A stretch of DNA of 64,000 nt, from assembly GCF_008329905.1 (NCBI RefSeq), contig NZ_CP032155.1, positions 124,001 to 188,000 of the forward strand. Direction: 5' to 3'. Every line of letters starts with the position of its first letter. Position 1 is the first letter of the stretch. The notes under the pieces are model-generated. The model was not told the DNA's origin. It saw only the letters and a list, made by a program, of their open reading frames with translations, and made no database searches. A program made the translations under genes and the position numbers. The DNA is from Mycobacterium sp. ELW1 (GTDB lineage Bacteria; Actinomycetota; Actinomycetes; Mycobacteriales; Mycobacteriaceae). Shown piece after piece: positions 55,619 to 62,811 of this stretch.

Positions 55619-55804
55619 TCAGGCGGTGCCGTCGGCGCCGCCGTCGTGGCCTTCGGGGTTCGAACCACCGTCGGCGGGTCCTTCACCGCCGCCGTCAGCC
55701 GTGCCGTCGGCACCGCCATCGTGGCCTTCGGGATTGGAGCCGCCGTCAGCGGTGCCCTCGCCGCCGGGGGTGGAAGTCGTGATGTCGTCGTCGTTGAGCG
55801 CCAT
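55619..55804 (-). CDS. Gly/Asp-rich repeat peptide, candidate RiPP precursor
   Basis: 61 aa, ATG 55804 with AAAGGA six bases upstream on the minus strand. Residues 1-13 (MALNDDDITTSTP) could be a short leader. Two near-identical 22-residue repeats follow (15-36 and 40-61), period 25 residues / 75 bases, differing only at Thr18/Pro43. Each contains GG, SNPEGHDGG and ADGTA. Gly-Gly steps recur through the chain and are plausible C39 cleavage sites. Strongly acidic, no Cys, Lys or Arg. Directly followed by a JmjC oxygenase and a Suc/Fer protein, with a C39-like peptidase diverging from it. Confidence 0.8.
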   Translation of the reverse strand: MALNDDDITTSTPGGEGTADGGSNPEGHDGGADGTADGGGEGPADGGSNPEGHDGGADGTA

Positions 55805-55904
55805 GAAAGATCCTTTCGCGAACCGCAAGAGAACGGCACAGTGTGCAGGGATAGGTGCGAACGGAGTTACCGCGCCGACAGCGACTGAAACCGTCGGAAG
55901 CGAG

Positions 55905-56423
55905 ATGGATGTGTCCGGGTGGCCCCGCCAGCGCGACGGCGTCAGCTGCGGGCCCAGTGTGGCGGTGATGGCCGGGGCACTCATCGATGCCGAGTACGGC
56001 TCCCCGCTGCGGGCCGAGCACCCGCAGCGGTGGTTCGACGCCGAGCAGGCCCGGGTGCACCGCACGGTCAACATCGTGTGGCCACACGCGCTGGGCGCCA
56101 CCCCGGCCGGTGTGGCACGGGCGATGACCGAGCACAGCCTCGCTCGCGGTGTGCGGTACCGCTGGCGCCCGGCCCGCTGCGACGACCGGCTGGCCGACGT
56201 GTGCGATGCGGTGGCCGCGGGTTGGCCGGTGGCGATGCTGATCGGTGCGGTGCTGCCGCGGCACTGGGTGCTGCTGGTCGAGATCGAGGGCGCCGCGCTG
56301 CGTTGTTACGAACCGTCCGCCGGTGCACTGCTGGACATCGATATCGATGACATCCGTCGCAGTCGGCTGGCACGGATGGGATTTCCGCGACCGTTCGCGT
56401 TCGTCACTCCGCGCTGTGTTTGA
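55905..56423 (+). CDS. C39-like papain-fold cysteine peptidase
   Basis: 172 aa from ATG 55905 (GGAAG upstream). An in-frame ATG at 55803 would overlap the start codon of the peptide gene on the other strand, so the shorter start is preferred. Papain-like features: GQ-type Gln region (WPRQRDGVSCGPSVAVMAGAL) with the likely nucleophile in SCGP, a catalytic His in RHWVLLVEIE, and an Asp/Glu region in RCYEPSAGALLDID. The pattern resembles C39 peptidases that cut leader peptides after double Gly. No ABC domain, cytosolic. Diverges from the peptide gene. Confidence 0.8.
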   Translation: MDVSGWPRQRDGVSCGPSVAVMAGALIDAEYGSPLRAEHPQRWFDAEQARVHRTVNIVWPHALGATPAGVARAMTEHSLARGVRYRWRPARCDDRLADVCDAVAAGWPVAMLIGAVLPRHWVLLVEIEGAALRCYEPSAGALLDIDIDDIRRSRLARMGFPRPFAFVTPRCV

Positions 56424-56476
56424 GGCCGTGCCGAACGGGCATGCCGCCAGTTGACCCCAAGTGTGAGGAGCACCCC

Positions 56477-57655
56477 ATGCGCGCAGTGACCTGGCACGGC
56501 CGGCGCAACGTCTCGGTGGACACCGTCCCCGATCCGCAGATCAAGGAACCGACCGACGCGATCATCCGCGTCACGAGTACCAATATCTGCGGGTCGGACC
56601 TGCATCTCTACGAAGTACTCGGTGCCTTCATGTCGCCGGGCGACATCCTCGGACACGAGGCCATGGGTGTGGTCGAAGAGGTTGGCGACCAGGTTTCCGA
56701 GCTCAAAGTCGGTGACCGCGTGGTGATTCCGTTCAACATCTCCTGCGGCCACTGCTTCATGTGCGGTGAGGGTCTGCAGAGCCAGTGTGAGACAACGCAA
56801 AACCGCGACCAGGGGACCGGCGCGGCCTTGTTCGGTTACTCCAAGCTCTACGGCGAAGTCGCCGGCGGGCAGGCCGAGTATCTGCGCGTGCCGCAAGCCA
56901 ATTACACCCACATCAAGGTCCCGGTCGGCGGGTCCGATGATCGCTACGTGTACCTGTCCGACGTGCTGCCCACCGCGTGGCAAGGCTTGGAGTACGCGGA
57001 CGTGCCGGACGGCGGCACCCTGGTGGTGCTCGGACTGGGGCCGATCGGGTCGATGGCATGCCGGATGGCCACACACCGCAACCGGTACCGGGTGATCGGC
57101 ATCGACCTGGTGGCCGACCGGCTTGAGCGGGCCCGCCCCTACTGCGACGAAGTCATCGACCTCCGGGAGGGCGATGTGGTGGAGCGCGTTCAGTCTCTGA
57201 CCGACGGCCGGGGCGCCGATTCCGTCATCGATGCCGTCGGCATGGAGGCACACGGGTCTCCCGTCGCCGAATTCGCCCAGACCGCAGCGGGATTCCTGCC
57301 ATCGCCGTTGGGACGAGCTGTCATGCGCAACGCCGGAGTGGATCGGCTGGCTGCACTGCACACCGCGATCGCGGTGGTCCGCCGTGGCGGGACGATCTCC
57401 CTGTCGGGTGTCTACGGCGGGTCCGCGGATCCGATCAACATGATGGTGATGTTCGACAAGCAGATTCAGCTCCGCATGGGGCAGGCCAACGTCAAGCGTT
57501 GGATCCCCGACATCATGCCGCTACTGACCGACGACGACCCGCTCGGCGTGGACACGTTCGCCACCCATCGGCTTCCGCTTGCGGACGCCCCGAAGGCCTA
57601 CGAAACGTTCCAGAAGAAGGCCGACGGCATGTTCAAAGTGGTTCTGAAACCTTAG
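56477..57655 (+). CDS. zinc-dependent dehydrogenase (formaldehyde-dehydrogenase-like)
   Basis: 392 aa, ATG 56477 with GAGGAG. MDR family: CGSDLHLYE, GHEAMGVVEEVG, CGHCFMCGEGLQSQC, and nucleotide motif GLGPIGSMACRMA. The region PLGRAVMRNAGVDRL and YGGSADPINMMVMF matches glutathione-independent formaldehyde dehydrogenase-like proteins. Its end overlaps the TetR gene (convergent) by four bases. Confidence 0.92.
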   Translation: MRAVTWHGRRNVSVDTVPDPQIKEPTDAIIRVTSTNICGSDLHLYEVLGAFMSPGDILGHEAMGVVEEVGDQVSELKVGDRVVIPFNISCGHCFMCGEGLQSQCETTQNRDQGTGAALFGYSKLYGEVAGGQAEYLRVPQANYTHIKVPVGGSDDRYVYLSDVLPTAWQGLEYADVPDGGTLVVLGLGPIGSMACRMATHRNRYRVIGIDLVADRLERARPYCDEVIDLREGDVVERVQSLTDGRGADSVIDAVGMEAHGSPVAEFAQTAAGFLPSPLGRAVMRNAGVDRLAALHTAIAVVRRGGTISLSGVYGGSADPINMMVMFDKQIQLRMGQANVKRWIPDIMPLLTDDDPLGVDTFATHRLPLADAPKAYETFQKKADGMFKVVLKP

Positions 57656-58272
57656 GATTGGGCCGGTTTCGGCCCCAACAGTGCCAGCGAGACCGCCAGC
57701 GCGGGTTCGATGATGTCGGTGGCGGGGTCGCCGTCCTCCATGGTTTGCGCGGTGAGCTCTCGCAGGCCACCCACCAGGATGACCGCCATCGCATGCGAGA
57801 TCGGCGGTAAGCCGGCGGTACGGAAGCCGTCGTTGTTGGACAGCTCGACGATCATCGTGGCGAGTCGGGCGAACCCCCGGCGCAGGGTGGGCCGGGCGTA
57901 CTCGCCCAAGGCGGGCAGTTCGCGGATCCAGCTCAAGGTGATCGCGCGCCGCTCGTCGATGTGCTGGACGTAGGTGACGACAGCCTGGCGGATCTGCTCA
58001 TGCCAGGGCGCGTGCGGATCGACGGCCGCGCTGATGGTCTCGACGAGTTCGTCGTTGTTGGTGGTGAGCAGCTCGGCGAAACAGTCTTCCTTGGTGGCGA
58101 ACTCGCTGTAGAAGGTGCGCTTGGAGGTGCGGGCGTAGCGGACGATGTCGGCGACCGTGGTGTCGCGGTAGCCGCGTTCTTCGATGGATGCGGCGAGCCC
58201 GTCGAGCAGTCGGCGCCGAAAGTCGTCGTTGCGGCCGACGGCAGGAGCTTCGGGAACGACTGTCGTGGTCAT
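57652..58272 (-). CDS. TetR-family regulator of the P450 gene
   Basis: 206 aa, ATG 58272 with GGAG upstream. N-terminal helix-turn-helix (IEERGYRDTTVADIVRYARTSKRTFYSEFATKEDC). Position and orientation equal Rv0135c next to cyp138 in M. tuberculosis. Two GGTAC dyads in the divergent gap are the likely operators. Confidence 0.9.
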   Translation of the reverse strand: MTTTVVPEAPAVGRNDDFRRRLLDGLAASIEERGYRDTTVADIVRYARTSKRTFYSEFATKEDCFAELLTTNNDELVETISAAVDPHAPWHEQIRQAVVTYVQHIDERRAITLSWIRELPALGEYARPTLRRGFARLATMIVELSNNDGFRTAGLPPISHAMAVILVGGLRELTAQTMEDGDPATDIIEPALAVSLALLGPKPAQS

Positions 58273-58309
58273 CCGAGCTCCTTTCCGCGCGGCTGCCCTT
58301 GTCAGGGCT

Positions 58310-58325
58310 GGTACCGAAGGGTACC
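58310..58325. promoter_or_regulatory. GGTAC dyad, operator 1
   Basis: GGTAC-N6-GTACC, directly followed by a second GTACC. Same spacing as the dyad at 58341. Lies 38 bases from the TetR start. Confidence 0.55.
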
Positions 58326-58340
58326 GTACCCCACAAGCCA

Positions 58341-58360
58341 GTGGTACAACGCAGTACCAC
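58341..58360. promoter_or_regulatory. GGTAC dyad, operator 2
   Basis: GTGGTAC-N6-GTACCAC, perfect 7-base arms, 24 bases before the P450 ATG. Overlap with the P450 promoter is expected. Confidence 0.62.
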
Positions 58361-58384
58361 GCTATGTCTGGGAGGGCTTCACCG

Positions 58385-59713
58385 ATGAGCCAAGCGCCAA
58401 CCGTCGCCGCGCCGGTCCGTGCCGAAGCGAAGTTGCCGCCGTCGCCGGGAGTGCCGAATGCACTGGTCAGCCTCGCGTTCATGGCGGCCCGCCGGCCCAC
58501 GACCAACTGGCTGACCCGGCGCTACGGCCGCTGTGTCACGGTGCGGATCCCGGTCTTCGGCAACACTGTCGTCGTCTCGGATCCCGCACTGACCAAGCAG
58601 ATCTTCACCACCAGTCCCGACATTCTCTACAACATCCAGCCGAACCTGAGCCGGCTGCTGGGACCGGGATCGGTATTCGCTCTCGACGGGGTCGAGCACC
58701 GCGCGCGCCGCAAGCTGCTCACCCCGCCGTTTCACGGCAAGAGCATCCGGGCCTACGAGCAGATCGTGGTCGAGGAGACCCTGCGCGAGACCGAATCCTG
58801 GCCGCAGGGAACCGAATTCGCAACGCTCGAGCCGATGATGCGCATCACCCTCAACATCATCTTGCGCGCGATCTTCGGCGCCGACGGTGTCGAGCTGCAG
58901 CGCCTGCGTGAGCTCATCCCGAAGTGGGTGACCCTGGGATCGCGGCTGGCCGTGCTGCCCTCGCCGAAACGCGAACTTCCGTGGACGCCATGGGGGCGGC
59001 TCGTTCAATATCGCCGGGAGTACGAGGGCTTGGTCGACACGCTGATCAGCCGGGCGCAGAGCGATCCCAATCTCGAAGACCGCACCGACGTGTTGTCGCT
59101 GTTCCTGCGGAGCTCCTATGACGACGGCTCGGCGATGACGCGCGGGGAGATCGGCGACGAACTGCTGACTCTGCTCGCCGCCGGTCACGAGACCACCGCA
59201 TCCACGCTGGCGTGGGCGTTCGAGCGGATCTCGCGGCATCCCGAAGTGCTGACCCGCCTGGTCGAAGAGGCCGGCACCGAGGACAACGCCTACCGTCAGG
59301 CCACGATCCTCGAGGTCCAGCGCAACCGGACGGTGATCGACTTCTCCGGCCGTCATGTTCAGGTGCCGGGCTACGAACTCGGTGAATGGACTGTGCCGCA
59401 GGGTTATTCAGTGATTGTCAGCCTGAACCAGCTGCACGAGAACCCGGAGATGTTCCCCGACCCGGAGCGCTTCGACCCGCTGCGCTTTCTCGACACCAAG
59501 CCCAACACCTTCGCCTGGGTTCCGTTCGGCGGGGGCACCCGGCGCTGCATCGGCGCGGCATTCGCCAACATGGAGATGGACGTCGTCCTCCGTACGGTGT
59601 TGCGGCACGTCACGATTGCGACCACCACGGCGCCGGGGGAGAAGTGGCACTCCCGGGGCGTGGCGTTCACCCCGAAAAAGGGCGGACGGGTCGTGGTGCA
59701 CCGCCGGGGCTAG
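58385..59713 (+). CDS. cyp138: cytochrome P450 (CYP138-like)
   Basis: 442 aa, ATG 58385. P450 motifs: I-helix LLAAGHETTASTL, K-helix EVQR, PERF meander (PDPERFDPLRF) and heme loop FGGGTRRCIGAAF with the Cys thiolate. The symbol rests on synteny with M. tuberculosis Rv0136, supported by the neighbouring TetR, msrA and epimerase genes. Substrate unknown. Confidence 0.9.
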   Translation: MSQAPTVAAPVRAEAKLPPSPGVPNALVSLAFMAARRPTTNWLTRRYGRCVTVRIPVFGNTVVVSDPALTKQIFTTSPDILYNIQPNLSRLLGPGSVFALDGVEHRARRKLLTPPFHGKSIRAYEQIVVEETLRETESWPQGTEFATLEPMMRITLNIILRAIFGADGVELQRLRELIPKWVTLGSRLAVLPSPKRELPWTPWGRLVQYRREYEGLVDTLISRAQSDPNLEDRTDVLSLFLRSSYDDGSAMTRGEIGDELLTLLAAGHETTASTLAWAFERISRHPEVLTRLVEEAGTEDNAYRQATILEVQRNRTVIDFSGRHVQVPGYELGEWTVPQGYSVIVSLNQLHENPEMFPDPERFDPLRFLDTKPNTFAWVPFGGGTRRCIGAAFANMEMDVVLRTVLRHVTIATTTAPGEKWHSRGVAFTPKKGGRVVVHRRG

Positions 59714-59787
59714 AACCGCGACGAGTGTGCGTCCTCATCCGCGAACAGCGGTGTGTCGCGTACGAATCCGCACACTCGGCGCGATCC

Positions 59788-60297
59788 CTAGACCTGAGCC
59801 CGCTTCGGTAGCTTCCACCCCGCCCGCGGGAAGTGGCAGGTGTAGCCGTTCGGGTAGTGCAGCAGGTAGTCCTGATGCTCGGGCTCGGCATCCCAGAAGT
59901 CGCCGGCCGGCGTCACCTCGGTGACCACCTTGCCCGGCCACAGCCCGGAGGCGTCGACGTCGGCGATGGTGTCCAACGCGACCTGCTTCTGCTCGTCGTC
60001 GAGGTAGAAGATCGCCGACCGGTAGCTGGTGCCGACGTCATTGCCCTGCCGGTTCTTGGTGCTCGGATCGTGGATCTGGAAGAAGAACTCCAGCAGCGCC
60101 CGGAAATCGGTCTGCGCCGGGTCGTACTCGATCTCGATCGCCTCGGCGTGGCCGGGATGGTTGCGGTAGGTCGGGTGATCGTTCTGGCCGCCGGTGTATC
60201 CCACCCGGGTGGAGACCACGCCGGGCTGCTTGCGGATCAGATCCTGCATGCCCCAGAAGCAGCCGCCGGCCAGGATCGCCCTCTTGGTGTCAGTCAC
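59788..60297 (-). CDS. msrA: peptide methionine-(S)-sulfoxide reductase
   Basis: 169 aa. Catalytic GGCFWGMQ, then [22 protein letters not shown] and [12 protein letters not shown]. Reduces S-sulfoxide of methionine in the cytosol. Overlaps the msrB stop (ATGA), so msrB-msrA form one unit. M. tuberculosis has msrA alone at this position. Confidence 0.96.
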   Translation of the reverse strand: MTDTKRAILAGGCFWGMQDLIRKQPGVVSTRVGYTGGQNDHPTYRNHPGHAEAIEIEYDPAQTDFRALLEFFFQIHDPSTKNRQGNDVGTSYRSAIFYLDDEQKQVALDTIADVDASGLWPGKVVTEVTPAGDFWDAEPEHQDYLLHYPNGYTCHFPRAGWKLPKRAQV

Positions 60298-60755
60298 GCG
60301 TCCTCCTTGGAAGTCTCGAACAAATGCTTGTACTCGCCGTAGCCCTGCGCCTCGAGATCGTCGAGTCCGATGAATCTCAGCGAAGCGGAGTTGATGCAGT
60401 AGCGCAACCCTCCCTGCGCACGGGGGCCGTCTTTGAAGACGTGCCCCAGATGGCTGTCGCCACCCGCCGAGCGGACCTCGGTGCGAACCATCAGGTGGCT
60501 GAAGTCCCGCTTGGTGACGACGTTGGATGCGTCGATCGGTTTGGTGAAACTGGGCCAGCCGGATCCACTTTCGAACTTGTCGAGCGAGGCGAACAGCGGT
60601 TCCCCCGAGACGACGTCGACGTAGATGCCCGGCTCGTGGTTGTCCCAGTACTCGCCGGTGAAGGGCCGCTCGGTGCCGTTCTCCTGGGTTACCCGGTATT
60701 GCTCCGGGGACAGCGCGGAAACTGCGGCGGGATTGCGGTGATAGTCATGCGACAT
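60294..60755 (-). CDS. msrB: peptide methionine-(R)-sulfoxide reductase
   Basis: 153 aa, ATG 60755. MsrB core: [37 protein letters not shown] and catalytic RYCINSASL. The usual CxxC pairs for zinc are absent, so it is the zinc-free type. First gene of the msrB-msrA operon. Confidence 0.95.
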   Translation of the reverse strand: MSHDYHRNPAAVSALSPEQYRVTQENGTERPFTGEYWDNHEPGIYVDVVSGEPLFASLDKFESGSGWPSFTKPIDASNVVTKRDFSHLMVRTEVRSAGGDSHLGHVFKDGPRAQGGLRYCINSASLRFIGLDDLEAQGYGEYKHLFETSKEDA

Positions 60756-60850
60756 GCCTGTTTAACGATGGAAGGGTCTTCAGAGATTCCCCCGTCACGG
60801 TTCCGTCAGAAATGCCTCCTGCCTGCGGTCAAAACCTCGACAAAGGCAGG

Positions 60851-60864
60851 TAGAACGTGTTCTA
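60851..60864. promoter_or_regulatory. KstR-type palindrome
   Basis: TAGAACGTGTTCTA, a perfect dyad matching the KstR consensus TnnAACnnGTTnnA at every fixed position. It lies eight bases before the GTG of the SnoaL-like gene; the transcript is thus likely leaderless or nearly so. KstR represses cholesterol genes. Confidence 0.7.
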
Positions 60865-60872
60865 GTTTGTGG

Positions 60873-61373
60873 GTGCCGCACTTCTCCCGTCAGGAATTGA
60901 CCGACGCATTCGCCGTCTTCGAGAACACCGTCGCCGAGGCCGCCAGAACCCAGGATTGGGACGCCTGGGTGAGTCACTACACCCCCGACGTCGACTACAT
61001 CGAGCACGCGATGGGCACGATGAAGGGCCGCGACGAGGTGCGGGCCTGGATCACCAAGACGATGGGCAGCTTCCCCGGCAGCTATATGACCGAGTTCCCG
61101 TCGCTGTGGGCGGTGTTCGACGAGGAGACCGGCCGGGTCATCTGCGAGCTGGACAACCCGATGCGCGACCCCGGTGACGGCACGATCATCAGCGCCACCA
61201 ACATCTCGATCGTCACCTACGCCGGCGACGGCCTGTGGTCGCGCCAGGAGGACATCTACAACCCGCTGAAGTTCCTGCAGGCCAGCATGAGGTGGTGCAA
61301 GAAGGCCGAGAAGCTCGGCACCCTCGACGAGGAGGCGGCCGCCTGGATGCGCGCCAATGGAGGCGGCAAGTGA
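60873..61373 (+). CDS. SnoaL/NTF2-like protein (Rv0138-like)
   Basis: 166 aa, GTG 60873 directly after the KstR-type box. NTF2-like fold: EAARTQDWDAWVSHYTPDVDYIEHAMGTMKGRDEVRAW, then VICELDNPMRDPGDG. It may be a lyase, isomerase or binding protein; reaction unknown. Overlaps the epimerase gene (GTGA). Confidence 0.85.
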   Translation: MPHFSRQELTDAFAVFENTVAEAARTQDWDAWVSHYTPDVDYIEHAMGTMKGRDEVRAWITKTMGSFPGSYMTEFPSLWAVFDEETGRVICELDNPMRDPGDGTIISATNISIVTYAGDGLWSRQEDIYNPLKFLQASMRWCKKAEKLGTLDEEAAAWMRANGGGK

Positions 61374-62389
61374 GCGCCCCGAAACTCGTCATCGGAGCCA
61401 ACGGTTTCCTCGGCTCACACGTCACCCGGCAGTTGGTCGCCGACGGGCACCAGGTCCGAGTCATGGTGCGGCCGAACGCTTCCACCATCTCCATCGACGA
61501 CCTCGACGTGCAACGCTTCATCGGCGACATCTGGGACAACGACGTGCTGCGCGAGGCGATGGCCGGCGTCGACGACGTCTACTACTGCGTGGTGGACGCC
61601 CGCGGTTGGCTCAGTGACCCGGCACCGCTGTTTCACACCAACGTCGAGGGCACCCGCAACGTCCTGGAGGTGGCCAGAACCGCTGGCCTGCACCGCTTCA
61701 TCTTCACCAGCAGCTACGTCACCGTCGGACGCCGTCGCGGCCGGACGGTCAGTGAAGCCGACATCATCACCGACCGCGGACTCACCCCCTATGTCCGGTC
61801 CCGGGTGCAGGCCGAAGAACTGGTGCTGCGCTACGCCCGCGAGCACGGCCTGCCCGCCATCGCGATGTGCGTGTCCACGACCTACGGCGGCGGCGACTGG
61901 GGGCGAACCCCGCACGGCGCCATCATCGCCGGGGCCGCCTTCGGCAAGCTGCCGTTCGTGATGGGCGGTATCGAACTCGAAGCCGTCGGCGTCGACGACG
62001 CCGCCCGCGCGATGATCCTGGCCGCCGAGCGTGGCCGGGTCGGCGAGCGTTACCTGATCTCGGAAAAAATGATCAGCAACGCCGAAGTGGCCCGCATCGC
62101 CGCGCTGGAGGCGAACATGCCGCCGCCGGCGAAGACGATCCCGCTGCCGGTCGCCTACGCGTTGGCCGCGCTGGGCACCGCCAAAGCCCGGCTGCAGAAG
62201 ACCGACGAAAAGCTGTCGCTGGGCTCGCTGCGGCTGATGCGCGCCGAGGGACCGCTGGACTGCAGCAAAGCCGTCCAGGAACTGGGCTGGCAGCCCCGGC
62301 CGGTCGAGGAGTCGATCCGGGAGGCCGCGCGCTTCTGGGTTGGGCTGCGCGAGGCGAAACGGCAGGCCAAGGCGGCCCGCTCGGAGTGA
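61370..62389 (+). CDS. NAD-dependent epimerase/dehydratase-like protein (Rv0139-like)
   Basis: 339 aa, GTG 61370. Extended SDR: GANGFLGSHVTRQLV, FTSSYVTVGR, and a conserved Tyr in LTPYVRSRVQAEEL, where the catalytic Lys of YxxxK is replaced by Arg. The substrate region (GGGDWGRTPHG; LISEKMISN) resembles 3-beta-HSD/DFR-like enzymes. With the KstR-type box upstream, a steroid-related role is possible (inference). Confidence 0.87.
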   Translation: MSAPKLVIGANGFLGSHVTRQLVADGHQVRVMVRPNASTISIDDLDVQRFIGDIWDNDVLREAMAGVDDVYYCVVDARGWLSDPAPLFHTNVEGTRNVLEVARTAGLHRFIFTSSYVTVGRRRGRTVSEADIITDRGLTPYVRSRVQAEELVLRYAREHGLPAIAMCVSTTYGGGDWGRTPHGAIIAGAAFGKLPFVMGGIELEAVGVDDAARAMILAAERGRVGERYLISEKMISNAEVARIAALEANMPPPAKTIPLPVAYALAALGTAKARLQKTDEKLSLGSLRLMRAEGPLDCSKAVQELGWQPRPVEESIREAARFWVGLREAKRQAKAARSE

Positions 62390-62431
62390 GCAGGCACTGA
62401 ACCCGCCCGCGGGCGAATACGTGTCCCGCGT

Positions 62432-62791
62432 ATGACGCCACGCATCTTGACCCTGTCCGTCGCCATCGCATTCGCTGCTGTTCTTCTGGTGGCGGCATGC
62501 TCGGCGGGAACCACAGCCGCACCGTCGTCCGCACCTCCCGCGGCCGGCTCGACGATCAGCATCGCCGACATGAAATTCAGTTCGCCCGGGCCGGTTTCGC
62601 CCGGCGCCACCGTCACCGTCGCGAATGCGGACGGGGTCGAGCACACCGTCACCGCCGACTCCGGCGCCGCGTTCAACGTCGAGGTCGGCGAGAAGGGCAC
62701 GGCTACGTTCACCGCGCCGAGCAAGCCGGGAACGTACCCCTACCACTGCACCTACCACCCGGCTATGCACGGACAGCTCGTCGTCCAGTAG
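62432..62791 (+). CDS. cupredoxin (plastocyanin-like) lipoprotein
   Basis: 119 aa, ATG 62432. Signal peptide with lipobox LVAAC. Type 1 copper ligands: His in GVEHTV and Cys, His and Met in YHCTYHPAMHG. A small extracytoplasmic electron carrier or copper binder. Start is clear; no operon partner on either side. Confidence 0.9.
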   Translation: MTPRILTLSVAIAFAAVLLVAACSAGTTAAPSSAPPAAGSTISIADMKFSSPGPVSPGATVTVANADGVEHTVTADSGAAFNVEVGEKGTATFTAPSKPGTYPYHCTYHPAMHGQLVVQ

Positions 62792-62811
62792 TTCGGTCTA
62801 GCCTGTCGTGC

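Noticed and set aside
55407..55904. Upstream extensions of the C39-like peptidase, including an ATG at 55803
   Set aside because: They would overlap the repeat-peptide gene, even its start codon, on the other strand; ATG 55905 has a ribosome binding site and begins just before the domain.
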